A DNA stretch of 41,006 nucleotides from a virus. This document shows, piece after piece, positions 8,404-18,000 of the stretch. Every line of letters starts with the position of its first letter. The stretch's first letter is position 1. Location: positions 1 through 41,006 of IMG/VR virus record IMGVR_UViG_3300030331_002948. The stretch is one strand, 5' to 3'. The notes beneath the pieces were generated by a model. It made no database searches, had not been told where the DNA came from, and saw only the letters and a list, made by a program, of their open reading frames with translations. The position numbers were made by a program, and so were the translations under genes.

Positions 8404-9570
8404 ATGGAATTAAAAGTAAGAGAAATGACTGAGTTAGAGAATAAATCTACTCAGCAAGTTGAAAAAGAGCTGCTTGATAAACATGAAGCTCAACAAGAAA
8501 ACAAAGAGGAAACAAACACAGTAGAGGCAAAACAAGAGCCCGAGGTAAAAGAAGTTGAGCAAACAGAGACTACCGAAGCAACAAATGAGCCTGTACAAGA
8601 AAAAGAAGTAGTCGAGGAAACAACTGAAGAGCCTGTGCAAGAGCCTCAGTTGGACGACACAAAAGTTCTTTCATATATTGAACAAAGATATGGTAAGCAA
8701 ATAGATTCTTTTGATGAACTTCTAGCTGAGAGAGAAAAGGCTGAAGAGTTACCAGATGATGTAGCTGCTTACTTTAAATATAAAAAAGAAACAGGAAGAG
8801 GAATTAGTGATTATGTAAAGTTACAAAGAGACTATTCTGAAATGAATCCTGATTCTTTGCTTAGAGAGTATTATTCAATCACTGAAGAGGGATTGGATGC
8901 TGAAGATATCCAAATGATGATGGATGATTTTAGCTATGATGAGGAGGTGGATGAGCCTGCTCAAATCAAAAAACTCAAGCTAGCAAAGAAAAAAGAAATT
9001 GCTAAAGCAAAAAAGTTTTTCAGACAACAGCAGGAGTTGTATAAACAGCCTCTTGAGTCAAGGGAAAGTTCTGGCACTGCTTCAGAAGAGCTTCAAGCTT
9101 ATAAGCAATATTTAAATGATGCTAAGACCCAACAAGAGGAGGCAGCTAAACGAAGTCAATGGTTCGTTCAAAAAACCAACGAGGTTTTTAATCCTGAATT
9201 TAAAGGTTTTAAATTTAAGATAGACGAAACGGAATTAGTTTACACCCCTGGAAGCGCATCTGAATTAAAAAAAGCTCAAGAAACACCAATGAATTTTGTA
9301 AATAAATTCTTGGATGAAAAAGGACTTTTAGTTGATCCAGAGGGCTACCACAAGTCATTAGCGATAGCTATGAACCCTGAAAAATTTGCTCGTTTTTTTT
9401 ATGAGCAAGGGCAATCTCAAGCTACAGACAATGTGATGCGTAAGACAAAAAATATAGATATGTCTGAAAGAAACGCACCGCAAACAGTAGCAAAAGGTGG
9501 CCTACAGGTAAAAGCGATTTCTCAGCCATCGAGCCGAGGATTAAGAATAAAGAGTATTAAAAAAAGTTAA
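8404..9570 (+). CDS. Scaffold-like acidic structural protein
   Basis: A 388-residue protein between portal and major capsid genes, the normal position of a scaffolding protein. The first roughly 85 residues are almost only Glu, Gln, Thr, Lys and Val (for example VVEETTEEPVQEPQLDD) and should be disordered. A helical middle follows (SYIEQRYGKQIDSFDELLAE; GRGISDYVKLQRDYSEMNPD), then a Lys-rich coiled coil (about 190-225) and a basic C-terminus ending RGLRIKSIKKS. High charge, helical content and a basic tail match scaffold proteins that hold capsid subunits during prohead assembly. No protease domain is seen. The first ATG (8404) was chosen; a second in-frame ATG lies at 8425. Confidence 0.72.
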   Translation: MELKVREMTELENKSTQQVEKELLDKHEAQQENKEETNTVEAKQEPEVKEVEQTETTEATNEPVQEKEVVEETTEEPVQEPQLDDTKVLSYIEQRYGKQIDSFDELLAEREKAEELPDDVAAYFKYKKETGRGISDYVKLQRDYSEMNPDSLLREYYSITEEGLDAEDIQMMMDDFSYDEEVDEPAQIKKLKLAKKKEIAKAKKFFRQQQELYKQPLESRESSGTASEELQAYKQYLNDAKTQQEEAAKRSQWFVQKTNEVFNPEFKGFKFKIDETELVYTPGSASELKKAQETPMNFVNKFLDEKGLLVDPEGYHKSLAIAMNPEKFARFFYEQGQSQATDNVMRKTKNIDMSERNAPQTVAKGGLQVKAISQPSSRGLRIKSIKKS

Positions 9571-9587
9571 ATTAAAAAATTGAAATT

Positions 9588-11045
9588 ATGCCAGGACAAG
9601 TTAAATCCGTACCTACTTTCGCGTTGACTCCGAGTTCTGAAAGAACTCCATCAACCGAAAACTACATAACTAATTTCGACTTTTTGAATCAGTATCTACC
9701 TGATACTTATGAAAAAGAGTTCGAGCGTTATGGAAATAGAACTATCTCATCCTTCCTAAGAATGGTTGGAGCTGAGATGCCTACCAACTCTGACCTTATC
9801 AAATGGGCTGAGCAAGGTAGATTACATACTAAATATACATCTGTCGGAACAGCTGCACTATTAAATGCTGATACTGCAACATTCCAAGTAAATGATACAT
9901 TAGACCCTACCGCAGCAGAGCAAGTAGTGAGAGTTGGTCAAACTATCGTTGCTGTACAAAATGATGGCTCAGGTCTTAACAAGGCTGTAGTAACTGCCGT
10001 TAACAATGCAGCGGGTGGTAGAGGTCAATTCGATGTTGCTTTCTACGAAGCTGGTGGTTTAGTAACTGCTGGATCAGGAGTTGGTAACGCTGACATGACA
10101 GTATTTATATATGGTTCAGAATTTAGAAAAGGGACAGCCGGAATGGTTGGTTCACTAGAATCTAATGACTTCATCTTTGAAAACAAACCTATCATTATCA
10201 AAGATACTTACACAGTATCTGGTTCTGATATGGCACAAATCGGTTGGGTTGAAATCACAACTGAAGATGGAGCAACTGGATATCTATGGTATCTAAAATC
10301 TGAGCATGAAACAAGATTAAGATTTGATGATTATTTAGAAACAGCAATGATTGAAGCTGTGCCCGCAGAGACTAACTCTGGTGCTGCTGCCTCTTTAGGT
10401 AGCTCAGGTGCTGCTGCAAATCCAGGCGCTGGTTCAGACGGTATCTTCTATTCAGTTTCTCAAAGAGGAAACATTTGGGATGGTGGAAACCCAACTACAT
10501 TATCAGACTTTGATTCTATTATCAGTAGATTAGACAAGCAAGGTGCTATCGAAGAGAATGTATTATTTGTCGACAGACAATTTGCATTTGATATTGATGA
10601 TATGCTAGCTGCTCAAAATGCTTATGGAGCAGGCGGTACTTCTTACGGTCTATTTGATAATGATGAAGAGATGGCTCTTAATCTAGGATTCTCAGGATTT
10701 AGAAGAGGTTATGACTTCTACAAAACTGATTGGAAATATCTAAACGATCCTACAATGAGAGGTGGTCTTCCAACTGGAGCTGGTTCAGGTCGTATCAACG
10801 GTCTATTAGTTCCTGCTGGATCAACTAGTGTTTATGACCAAATTCTTGGTAAAAATGCTAAGAGACCTTTCCTACATGTACGTTATAGAGCTTCAGAAAC
10901 TGAAGACAGACGTTACAAAACTTGGATAACTGGATCTGCTGGTGGCGCTGCTACAACAGATATAGATAACATGCAAGTTAACTTCTTGTCAGAAAGAGCT
11001 GTTTGTACCATGGGTGCTAACAACTTCTTCTTATTTCAAGAATAA
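9588..11045 (+). CDS. Major capsid protein
   Basis: A 485-residue protein downstream of the scaffold-like gene and followed by a strong terminator, as expected for the most expressed late gene. The N-terminal segment with NFDFLNQYLPDTYEKEFERY and IKWAEQGRLHTKY resembles capsid proteins of flavobacterial podoviruses and crAss-like relatives (HK97 fold expected). A Gly/Ala/Ser linker (AAASLGSSGAAANPGAG, about residues 264-280) interrupts the middle and may be a loop or the edge of an inserted domain. Codon choice in this gene looks more regular (gct, ggt, aga repeated) than in its neighbours, consistent with high expression. No delta-domain cleavage site was identified. Confidence 0.9.
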   Translation: MPGQVKSVPTFALTPSSERTPSTENYITNFDFLNQYLPDTYEKEFERYGNRTISSFLRMVGAEMPTNSDLIKWAEQGRLHTKYTSVGTAALLNADTATFQVNDTLDPTAAEQVVRVGQTIVAVQNDGSGLNKAVVTAVNNAAGGRGQFDVAFYEAGGLVTAGSGVGNADMTVFIYGSEFRKGTAGMVGSLESNDFIFENKPIIIKDTYTVSGSDMAQIGWVEITTEDGATGYLWYLKSEHETRLRFDDYLETAMIEAVPAETNSGAAASLGSSGAAANPGAGSDGIFYSVSQRGNIWDGGNPTTLSDFDSIISRLDKQGAIEENVLFVDRQFAFDIDDMLAAQNAYGAGGTSYGLFDNDEEMALNLGFSGFRRGYDFYKTDWKYLNDPTMRGGLPTGAGSGRINGLLVPAGSTSVYDQILGKNAKRPFLHVRYRASETEDRRYKTWITGSAGGAATTDIDNMQVNFLSERAVCTMGANNFFLFQE

Positions 11046-11056
11046 TAGTTGACACT

Positions 11057-11109
11057 AAGGGGGGTATTGCCACGCATGCAAAAGCCCTGCTAACGCCCCC
11101 CTTTTTTTT
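11057..11109 (+). terminator. Rho-independent-type terminator after capsid gene
   Basis: AAGGGGGG (11057-11064) pairs with CCCCCCTT (11096-11103), followed by a run of T to 11109. The loop of about 31 bases is unusually long and could contain a small inner hairpin (ttgc...gcaa). It lies 11 bases after the capsid stop. Confidence 0.85.
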
Positions 11110-11130
11110 ATAAACTTTAAATTTAATTAA

Positions 11131-11877
11131 ATGAAAAATACATACAAGAATAAAGCCTATAGGCTTACACGAGAGAACGCGCCTTTGTCTCTTATACTAG
11201 CTTCTCGACACACACAAAGATTTCCTTTACTTTGGTTCGATGAAGAAACTGGCGTAAACAAACCACTAAGATATGCTAGAAATCAAAAGAGTCCTTTTCA
11301 AGATGAACAGGATGATACTGCTATTCTAGAGCCAATAGTTTTTGAAAACGGATTTCTTTCAGTGCCAAAAACCAATCAAGTGCTACAAAGATTTTTAGAA
11401 CTACATCCTGGAAATGGAAGAATATTTGTAGAGGTAAATAAAGAGAAAGAAGCAGCCGAGAAAAATGCAGCTCTTGACTTAGAAGTTGATGCTTTGATAG
11501 AGGCTAGAGGTTTGAGTGTAGAGCAAATAGAAAACGTAACACGTGTTTTATTTCAAAAAGACCCAACTACATATTCAATTGAAGAATTAAAAAGGGAGAT
11601 TTTAATATTTGCTAAAACTGCTCCAAAGGACTTTTTGAATATGATTAAAGACCCAGCGTTAAAACTTAATGCAGTCATCCAATCTTTCTTTGACAAAAAG
11701 CTGTTAACACTTAGAAATAATAAAAAAGAAATATGGTACAATACTTCATCAAACAAAAAGAAACTAATGAATGTTCCTTACGGTGAAGATCCTTTATTTA
11801 TGGCGGCATCTTTTTTTGAGAGCGACGACGGTATTGAAATGTTTAAACACCTAAAAAACGTAGCTAAAAACACCTAA
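11131..11877 (+). CDS. Hypothetical 248-residue virion-region protein
   Basis: A protein with an N-terminal beta-like part (RLTRENAPLSLILASRHTQRFPLLWFDEE), a Glu/Ala-rich helical middle (about 105-150) and a C-terminal helical region (DFLNMIKDPALKLNAVIQSFF). No catalytic motif is recognised. The sequence LMNVPYGEDPLFMAASFFES near the end is distinctive and may be family-specific. It lies between the capsid terminator and a small putative decoration protein; the start follows the AT-rich leader ctttaaatttaattaa. Proteins at this locus in related phages are usually structural or assembly factors, but its function is unknown. Confidence 0.7.
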   Translation: MKNTYKNKAYRLTRENAPLSLILASRHTQRFPLLWFDEETGVNKPLRYARNQKSPFQDEQDDTAILEPIVFENGFLSVPKTNQVLQRFLELHPGNGRIFVEVNKEKEAAEKNAALDLEVDALIEARGLSVEQIENVTRVLFQKDPTTYSIEELKREILIFAKTAPKDFLNMIKDPALKLNAVIQSFFDKKLLTLRNNKKEIWYNTSSNKKKLMNVPYGEDPLFMAASFFESDDGIEMFKHLKNVAKNT

Positions 11878-11887
11878 TTATTTGTTG

Positions 11888-11895
11888 TATCTTTG
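11888..11895 (+). promoter_or_regulatory. Bacteroidetes-type -7 element (TATCTTTG)
   Basis: An exact TAnnTTTG match in the gap upstream of the gene at 11926 (30 bases before its ATG). No good -33 TTG at 17-23 bases upstream. Confidence 0.6.
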
Positions 11896-11925
11896 TTCTT
11901 TGTTTAACCCATAAATTTTTTAAAA

Positions 11926-12204
11926 ATGGCAAAATATATTACGATTAACTCTTCTGATGATGCAGGTAATGCTCACATAAGTGCTGACAAAATTTTATTT
12001 GCTGAGACTAACTCGTCTACGGCAGCTACAATTTATTTACTAGACGGAACTAAAAACATATCAATTACAGGAACAGGTTTAACTTCAGGATTTTCACAAA
12101 ACGTAAATGCAGCTTTAGTCAAAGCAGCTGAAACAAGCTGGACAAATGCTGTAGTACCTGTAGACTTAACAGGAATGACTGTAACAGCCATAGCTATAGC
12201 ATAA
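11926..12204 (+). CDS. Small beta-rich protein, possible capsid decoration protein
   Basis: A 92-residue, cysteine-free protein rich in Thr, Ala, Ser and Ile, with alternating strand-like segments (YITINSSDD, DKILFAETNSSTAATIYLLDG, MTVTAIAIA). It is a single gene with its own promoter-like element (11888) and its own strong terminator (12234), so it forms a monocistronic unit just downstream of the capsid gene. High independent expression of a small beta-rich protein next to the capsid gene suggests a head decoration or cement protein. That role is inferred from context and composition, not from a recognised domain. Confidence 0.65.
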   Translation: MAKYITINSSDDAGNAHISADKILFAETNSSTAATIYLLDGTKNISITGTGLTSGFSQNVNAALVKAAETSWTNAVVPVDLTGMTVTAIAIA

Positions 12205-12233
12205 TTTTAGCTATAAAGCCTAGTAAATCAGAG

Positions 12234-12265
12234 AAGAGGTCAAAATCAATGACCTCTTTTTTTTT
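12234..12265 (+). terminator. Strong rho-independent-type terminator
   Basis: A perfect 9-base stem AAGAGGTCA (12234-12242) / TGACCTCTT (12250-12258) with a 7-base loop, then a T tract continuing to 12265. It separates the small 11926 gene from the connector operon. Confidence 0.92.
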
Positions 12266-12268
12266 GCG

Positions 12269-12276
12269 TATCTTTG
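12269..12276 (+). promoter_or_regulatory. Bacteroidetes-type -7 element (TATCTTTG)
   Basis: An exact TAnnTTTG match directly after the terminator T tract and 17 bases before the ATG at 12293. The arrangement of terminator then promoter supports a new transcription unit for the connector and tail genes. No TTG is visible at the -33 distance, as that stretch is the terminator itself. Confidence 0.65.
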
Positions 12277-12292
12277 TACAAACTGAAGTTCG

Positions 12293-13003
12293 ATGATAAA
12301 CTCTGTACGAAATACTGTATTAGCGATTATAAACAAAAATAATTACGGGTATCTTTCTCCATCAGATTTTAATTTATTTGCCAAACAAGCACAGCTTGAT
12401 ATTTTTGACGAATATTTTGTAAATTATAATAGACAAATCAATGAAGAAAATGCACGGGTATCAGGAACAGGATACGCTAATATAAAACAAGGATACGAAG
12501 AGGTGATTGATACTTTTTCAGTCACCGCTACTTTAGCCCAAAGCGCAGGGAATGTTTATACGCTACCAGCTGATTATTATATTATTAATAAAGTTCTGTG
12601 CTCTTCAGGAGCAGTGTTTAAAGGCGAAGCCGAAAGAGTGTCGCAGAAAAAAATCACTTTACTTAACAACTCTTTGCTTACTGCGCCGTCTACCAATTTT
12701 CCCGCTTACACTCAGCAATCTAATTTAATAACTATATTTCCATCTACGTTCAATGGAGCTACAGATATTGATTCTCAATACATAAGATACCCTCTAGATC
12801 CTAAGTGGACATTTTCTACCATATCAGGAGGTGTGCCTATATTTGACCAAAGTCAAGCTGACTACCAAGATTTTGAGCTGCCGATAGATGATGCAAATGA
12901 TTTGGTTGCTAAAATTTTACAATATGCTGGTATATCAATTAGAGAGGGAGACATATTTAAATTTGGACAAATAGAAGAACAAATGCAAAATCAAGAAGAA
13001 TAA
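12293..13003 (+). CDS. Putative head-tail connector or ring protein
   Basis: A 236-residue protein. It starts with a helical segment (VRNTVLAIINKNNYGYLSPS, then DFNLFAKQAQLDIFDEYF), continues with beta-like stretches (NVYTLPADYYIINKVLCSSG; LITIFPSTFN; DSQYIRYPLDPKWTF) and ends in a helical acidic tail (about 200-236). The profile of a short helical N-terminus and the sequence YTLPADYYxxxxV is typical of adaptor or ring proteins that bind the portal in crAss-like phages and podoviruses. It is first in a run of connector and tail genes, 2 bases from the next gene. Exact position in the neck is not determined. Confidence 0.6.
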   Translation: MINSVRNTVLAIINKNNYGYLSPSDFNLFAKQAQLDIFDEYFVNYNRQINEENARVSGTGYANIKQGYEEVIDTFSVTATLAQSAGNVYTLPADYYIINKVLCSSGAVFKGEAERVSQKKITLLNNSLLTAPSTNFPAYTQQSNLITIFPSTFNGATDIDSQYIRYPLDPKWTFSTISGGVPIFDQSQADYQDFELPIDDANDLVAKILQYAGISIREGDIFKFGQIEEQMQNQEE

Positions 13004-13005
13004 TT

Positions 13006-13926
13006 ATGGCTTACATAGATCAAAAAAAATATTATACCAATGATGGTGCAACCCCTACGGATAGTAATTGGGGGTCTTATCAATACGTTTCCTTAAAAGA
13101 TATAGTGACTAATTTTTTGCTTATGTATCAAGGAAACCACGCATTAGTAAACAATGTTAATAGATTTAAAATATTATTTCATGCGAAAAGAGGTATCCAA
13201 GAACTTAATTATGATGCATTTAAAATTATAAAATCTTTACAATTAACTATATATGATGATTTAAAATTTGTCCTTCCACCTGATTTTGTTAATTGGGTGA
13301 AATTATCTTTATTCAAAGATAACGTCATAAGAGACTTAGTGGAAAACATTCAAGTTCAATCTGCTACCTCTTTTGTACAGTCAGGTAGCTCCACCTTTAC
13401 TTATGACGCAGATGATAATGTAAATACGCAAACCTCTGGATTAGATACCGCACGAACTAACGGCACACTAGAGAGTATATATTTAAGAAATCTTAACGAT
13501 GAAAACGCAAATCCAGGACTTAATAATTTTGATAATGATATTTACGATTCTCGTATTGGAGCACGTTACGGCCTAAACACAGAGACTGCTAATGTAAATC
13601 CTACATTTACTGTTGATCGTAAAGCAGGAGTTATAAATTTTGACTCCACAATGGCAAATGAGCAATGTATACTACAATACATTTCCGATGGTTTAGAAAA
13701 TGGAAATGATGATGCGGTAAATGTAAACAAACTTTTTGAGGAGTATATATACGCTTATATTAAATATTCTTTGCTAAATAATAAATTTGGCGTTCAAGAA
13801 TATATTGTCAATAGAGCTCGTAAAGACAAACAAGCACTTTTAAGAAACGCCAAAATAAGACTAAGCAATATCCACCCATCAAGATTATTAATGAATTTAA
13901 GGGGTGAGAATAAGTGGATAAAATAA
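13006..13926 (+). CDS. Tail tube or ring protein of crAss-like/podovirus type
   Basis: A 306-residue protein. Residues about 50-100 contain FKILFHAKRGIQELNYDAFK and LKFVLPPDFVNWVKLSLF, and the C-terminus ends RLSNIHPSRLLMNLRGENKW. This combination is characteristic, in my recollection, of a conserved neck or tail-tubular protein (P22 gp4 / T7 gp11-like role) in flavobacterial and crAss-like phages. The middle (110-200) is Asn/Asp/Thr-rich and likely a surface loop. It is tightly packed between the ring-protein candidate and the tail hub gene (1-base gap to the latter), so the three are probably made from one mRNA. Confidence 0.7.
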   Translation: MAYIDQKKYYTNDGATPTDSNWGSYQYVSLKDIVTNFLLMYQGNHALVNNVNRFKILFHAKRGIQELNYDAFKIIKSLQLTIYDDLKFVLPPDFVNWVKLSLFKDNVIRDLVENIQVQSATSFVQSGSSTFTYDADDNVNTQTSGLDTARTNGTLESIYLRNLNDENANPGLNNFDNDIYDSRIGARYGLNTETANVNPTFTVDRKAGVINFDSTMANEQCILQYISDGLENGNDDAVNVNKLFEEYIYAYIKYSLLNNKFGVQEYIVNRARKDKQALLRNAKIRLSNIHPSRLLMNLRGENKWIK

Positions 13927-13927
13927 A

Positions 13928-15010
13928 ATGGCAAGGACTCAAAGAAATTTTGTATTAGGGCGAATGAACAAAAGCCTTGACGAAAGGCTTCTTCGTAATG
14001 GAGAATATGTAGATGCCCTTAATGTCCGTTTGGGCTCTACGGAAGAGTCTGAAGTAGGTTCGGTAGAAAACACAAAAGGAAATACACAGCTTAGTGAGTT
14101 ATACTTTATAGAGCCAGGGACGACAAACTCAATTTCTTTAAGTGACCGAGCTAGAACTATAGGTGTTTATGAAGACGGTGCTAATGAAACAATTTATTGG
14201 TTTGTTCATGACCCCGCGTTTAGTGTAGGCAGCACAGGTAAATTAGACATGATATTATCTTTTAATTCACTTACGGGAGAAATAATATATCATATAATTA
14301 GTATAGACGACGGCGGTGGTATAAATACAACTTTAAACTTTAATCCTCAGTTTTTAATAACAGGCACAAACAAGGTGGGTGATTTGTTATTTTTTACAGA
14401 CTTTTTAAATCCACCACGATTTATTAACGTAAAAAAATCTTATGGGGAACCTGAAGTAGCTACTCCTGTTACCCCTACAGGCGAAGTTGTATTTAGTTTC
14501 ACAGCTGGATCAATAACAAATAGCGGAATAACACGCGTAGGATTTCTACAAGGTTTAGTTCCAGGATGTCCTACACCTCTAATTGCAGTAGGAGCAGGAG
14601 CTGCGCCTACTACCACACAAATAAATCTACCTGGTACAGGATGTTACAACACTATTGTAAACGCTATATCGGTAAACGCTGTTAAGACAACTAGGGGATT
14701 TGGAATCATAGGAGCAAACAGCTTGAGCACTTTGGCCCTTATCGAGTTTAATGAAATATTTGGAGTTGTAAATACCATAAAACTAGGTTTAATTACAGCT
14801 GATGGAACAGGGAACCCTGGTTCAGGAATCTTAAGTGGGAATATTACGGGTAGTGATGGTTCTAGTGGCACTTATTATTCTAGATATGAGCCGAACCCTA
14901 CGCAGTTTACGGACGATAATGGCAGTGCTTTTAATCCTTCTAGCTCTGGAACAGTGAGTTTGATTGGACTTACTTTAACAGATGGTGTAACCTATACTTT
15001 AACAATATAA
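13928..15010 (+). CDS. N-terminal part of split tail hub protein, with inserted domain
   Basis: A 360-residue protein. Residues 1-170 (FVLGRMNKSLDERLLRNGEY; DALNVRLGSTEESEVGSVEN; ETIYWFVHDP; LLFFTDFLNPPRFINVKKSY) match the beginning of a large tail hub or stabilisation protein that I recall as one long chain in related phages. Residues about 175-360 are Gly/Thr/Ser/Pro-rich and beta-like, probably an added Ig- or lectin-like domain. The expected continuation (FSAEDILVIKKPP) starts in the next gene only 1 base after this stop and in another frame. It is therefore either a genuine two-piece protein or the product of an insertion. Function: part of the tail between neck and receptor-binding proteins. 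Confidence 0.7.
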   Translation: MARTQRNFVLGRMNKSLDERLLRNGEYVDALNVRLGSTEESEVGSVENTKGNTQLSELYFIEPGTTNSISLSDRARTIGVYEDGANETIYWFVHDPAFSVGSTGKLDMILSFNSLTGEIIYHIISIDDGGGINTTLNFNPQFLITGTNKVGDLLFFTDFLNPPRFINVKKSYGEPEVATPVTPTGEVVFSFTAGSITNSGITRVGFLQGLVPGCPTPLIAVGAGAAPTTTQINLPGTGCYNTIVNAISVNAVKTTRGFGIIGANSLSTLALIEFNEIFGVVNTIKLGLITADGTGNPGSGILSGNITGSDGSSGTYYSRYEPNPTQFTDDNGSAFNPSSSGTVSLIGLTLTDGVTYTLTI

Positions 15011-15011
15011 T

Positions 15012-18000
15012 ATGTCATATACTGATACATTTAGCGCTGAAGATATACTGGTTATAAAAAAACCACCTATTGCTGCGCCTACAATCGCAACAAGAAAAGT
15101 GCCAAATGGAAGCACTTTTTTGCAGGATAGATTCGTTTGCTTTGCTTATAGGTATGAATACGAAAACGGAGAGTTTTCAGCTACATCGCAATTTAGTGAG
15201 CCTGCATTTTCGGCAGGGATTTACACTTTTAGTCAGTCTAGTTTTTTGAATGAAGGAATGTTAAACGAGATTAATGAAGTTGACATTACTTTCAATACAG
15301 GTGGTGAATTAGTTAAAGGAATACAGCTTTTATATAAAGATATGAATGACCCTACTATCAAGGTCATTGAAACCTTAAATAAAGCTAACGATGGTCTTCC
15401 CAATTCAGGGGATTTTACTTATACCTTTAATGACCAAAAAATATTTACTGTACTTCCTGAGTCTGAAATTTTAAGACTATATGATAATGTTCCTCTAAAA
15501 GCTCAGGCGCAAACATTGATGGGAAATCGTTTAATATACGGCAACTATTTTGAAGGATATAATTTAAAAGATAGGCAAAATAGAGCGGTAAATTTTACTT
15601 ACAATGTTAATATAGAAAATCAAGAGTTTGACCAAATAGACATCTCTGATAGAACAGGTGACGGTAACTTTACCTACGGACAAACAGGAAATGTAGATAA
15701 CTCAATATTTATAATTGATTTAGGAAATAATGTATTAAGCAAAGGATCTGTAATATCGTGGGAGTTTACTTTTCAACACTCATCTTTCTATAGCTCATCA
15801 GGTGCTGCCCCTACCGAGCTTACTAGTGGTGTAACGGTAGGGTTTAACTACACACTTAACAGAGATTATGATACGGTTTACGACTTGGCTACTGATGCAA
15901 CTGATGGAGGATTTATAAATGCAATAGGGACTGCTTCAAACATACAAACTGTTACAAATTCATGTAATGGGTTTACATTTACCGATGAATTTAACTGCAA
16001 GATTCCATCAACTTTAAGCTCTTTTGCAAAAACTAATAGCGGCATAACTGGTGCAGGACAGCCCATCGCTATATCTGCATTTAGTGGACCTGAGAACTCT
16101 ACTATAGGCTTACAGCTTCTAGCTATGCAATGGGTCGATGGGGTAAACACCACATACGAATATTTTCAGGTTACTTCAGGTAATGCTTTTTTTACTACCT
16201 CAACCGATAATTATAGTTTACATAGCAACAGAGATTATGAAATAGGTATAATTTATATGGATGATTTTAACCGATCATCTACCGCTTTAGTAAGCCCATT
16301 TAACACAGCACATATTAGCTGTGGAGATTCAAGGTTCGTAAATAAATTAACTGTTAACATCCCTGGTGGTCAAGCTGGGGGAGCTCCTGCTCAAGTTGCT
16401 CCCTTTTGGGCCACTAGATATAAGTTTTGTATAAAATCTAGTAAGTCCACATACGAAACAATATACGTGTCTACCTTTGTACAAGAAGACAATGAGTCCT
16501 CTGTTTATTTTTTACTACAAGGAGAAAACGCAAACAAAGTTGAAGAAGGAGACAGGTTAATTGTAAAAAGAGACAGCTCAGGTGCATTGCCTGTATGCGC
16601 TGAAGCAGTGGTATTAGAAAAAAGCACACAGCTAAAAGGTTTTATTAGTTACACTAATCCTTTGGATAGCACAGACACTATACAAGCACCAGCTGGAGTG
16701 TACATGAAAATGATACCTACAAATTTTGCTGTAAATACATTGGCTAATTCTTTTATTACATACGGTAATTTATCAGACGAATCAGTAAGAACTGGAAATA
16801 ATCCTAGAGTATTTTACCCTGTAACTGTAATAAACCCAACAGGCTCAGGAGCAACCGCAAATATTGATTACTCCCTTCCAGTGGGTAGTACAGTTAATAT
16901 TAGAATAAGTGGCGAGAGACCAGGGGGGAAGGCTGATGCACCTTGTGAAAATCAATTATGGACCTACGAGCAAGAATTTACTGTAGATACTGAATATTCA
17001 AATTTTAAAGAATTTTTTGATAATGAGGGGTTAGGCACATCAGTCACGGGTGCAATACAAAAAAACTCTAGTTTTGTTCAAGGAAGGCCGTCTCAAAACA
17101 GAAGTTTCGATTCGGGGACTAATATAATTTATAATAATACTTTGTCTAGTAGTGCGTCAGATCCTACTTCTTCATCATTAAGCGCAGGTGATACTGTTTT
17201 TTATATGCAGTTTTTTAAAAACACTAGCACAGGTAAAACTTTTTTAGGTGTTAGTGGAGGACGAAATTGCGCTGGTCGAGATAATCCAAGATTAGATGTG
17301 GATATTGAAGTAGTAAGAGCTACTGCTTCAATTGTTTTTGAAACTAAACCAGCTGACGCTTTGCCAGATGTGTGGTTTGAAAACAACGAATCTTTTTCTA
17401 TAGACGCTTTAGGTCAGCACGCTGGTAACATTCAAAACCAAATTGTTGATTTTAACAATGCGGGTGTAATAGCTCGAGATGCTGTTATCGAAACTAACTT
17501 TTCTAACTGTATATCATTTGGAAACGGAATAGAAAGTTTTAAAATTAGGGATGCAGTAAATGGAAGAAATTTAGAGTTTGGAAATAGAGTTACTTCTACC
17601 TCTTCTCAAATGTACAAAGAGGCTCATCGGTTTGCGGACTTAACATACAGCGGTGTGTTTAATGACGAAACCAATGTTAATAAACTTAATGAATTTAATT
17701 TGGGCCTAGCTAACTTCAGCCCTCTTGAAGATTCTTTTGGACCTATTAGAAAATTATATTCAAGACGAACAGATATATTAACCCTTCAAGAAGATAAAAT
17801 TTCTTATGTTCCTGTAGGAAAAGATTTACTTACAGATGCCGCAGGTGGTGGCACATTAACTAGTGTACCTCAAGTGCTTGGTGTTCAAATTGCAAGAGAG
17901 GAAGAATATGGTATAAGTAACAATCCAGAAAGCTTTGCTGTATGGGGATACGATAAATACTTTGTTGATGCAAAAAGAGGAGCTGTGATTAGGTTAACTG

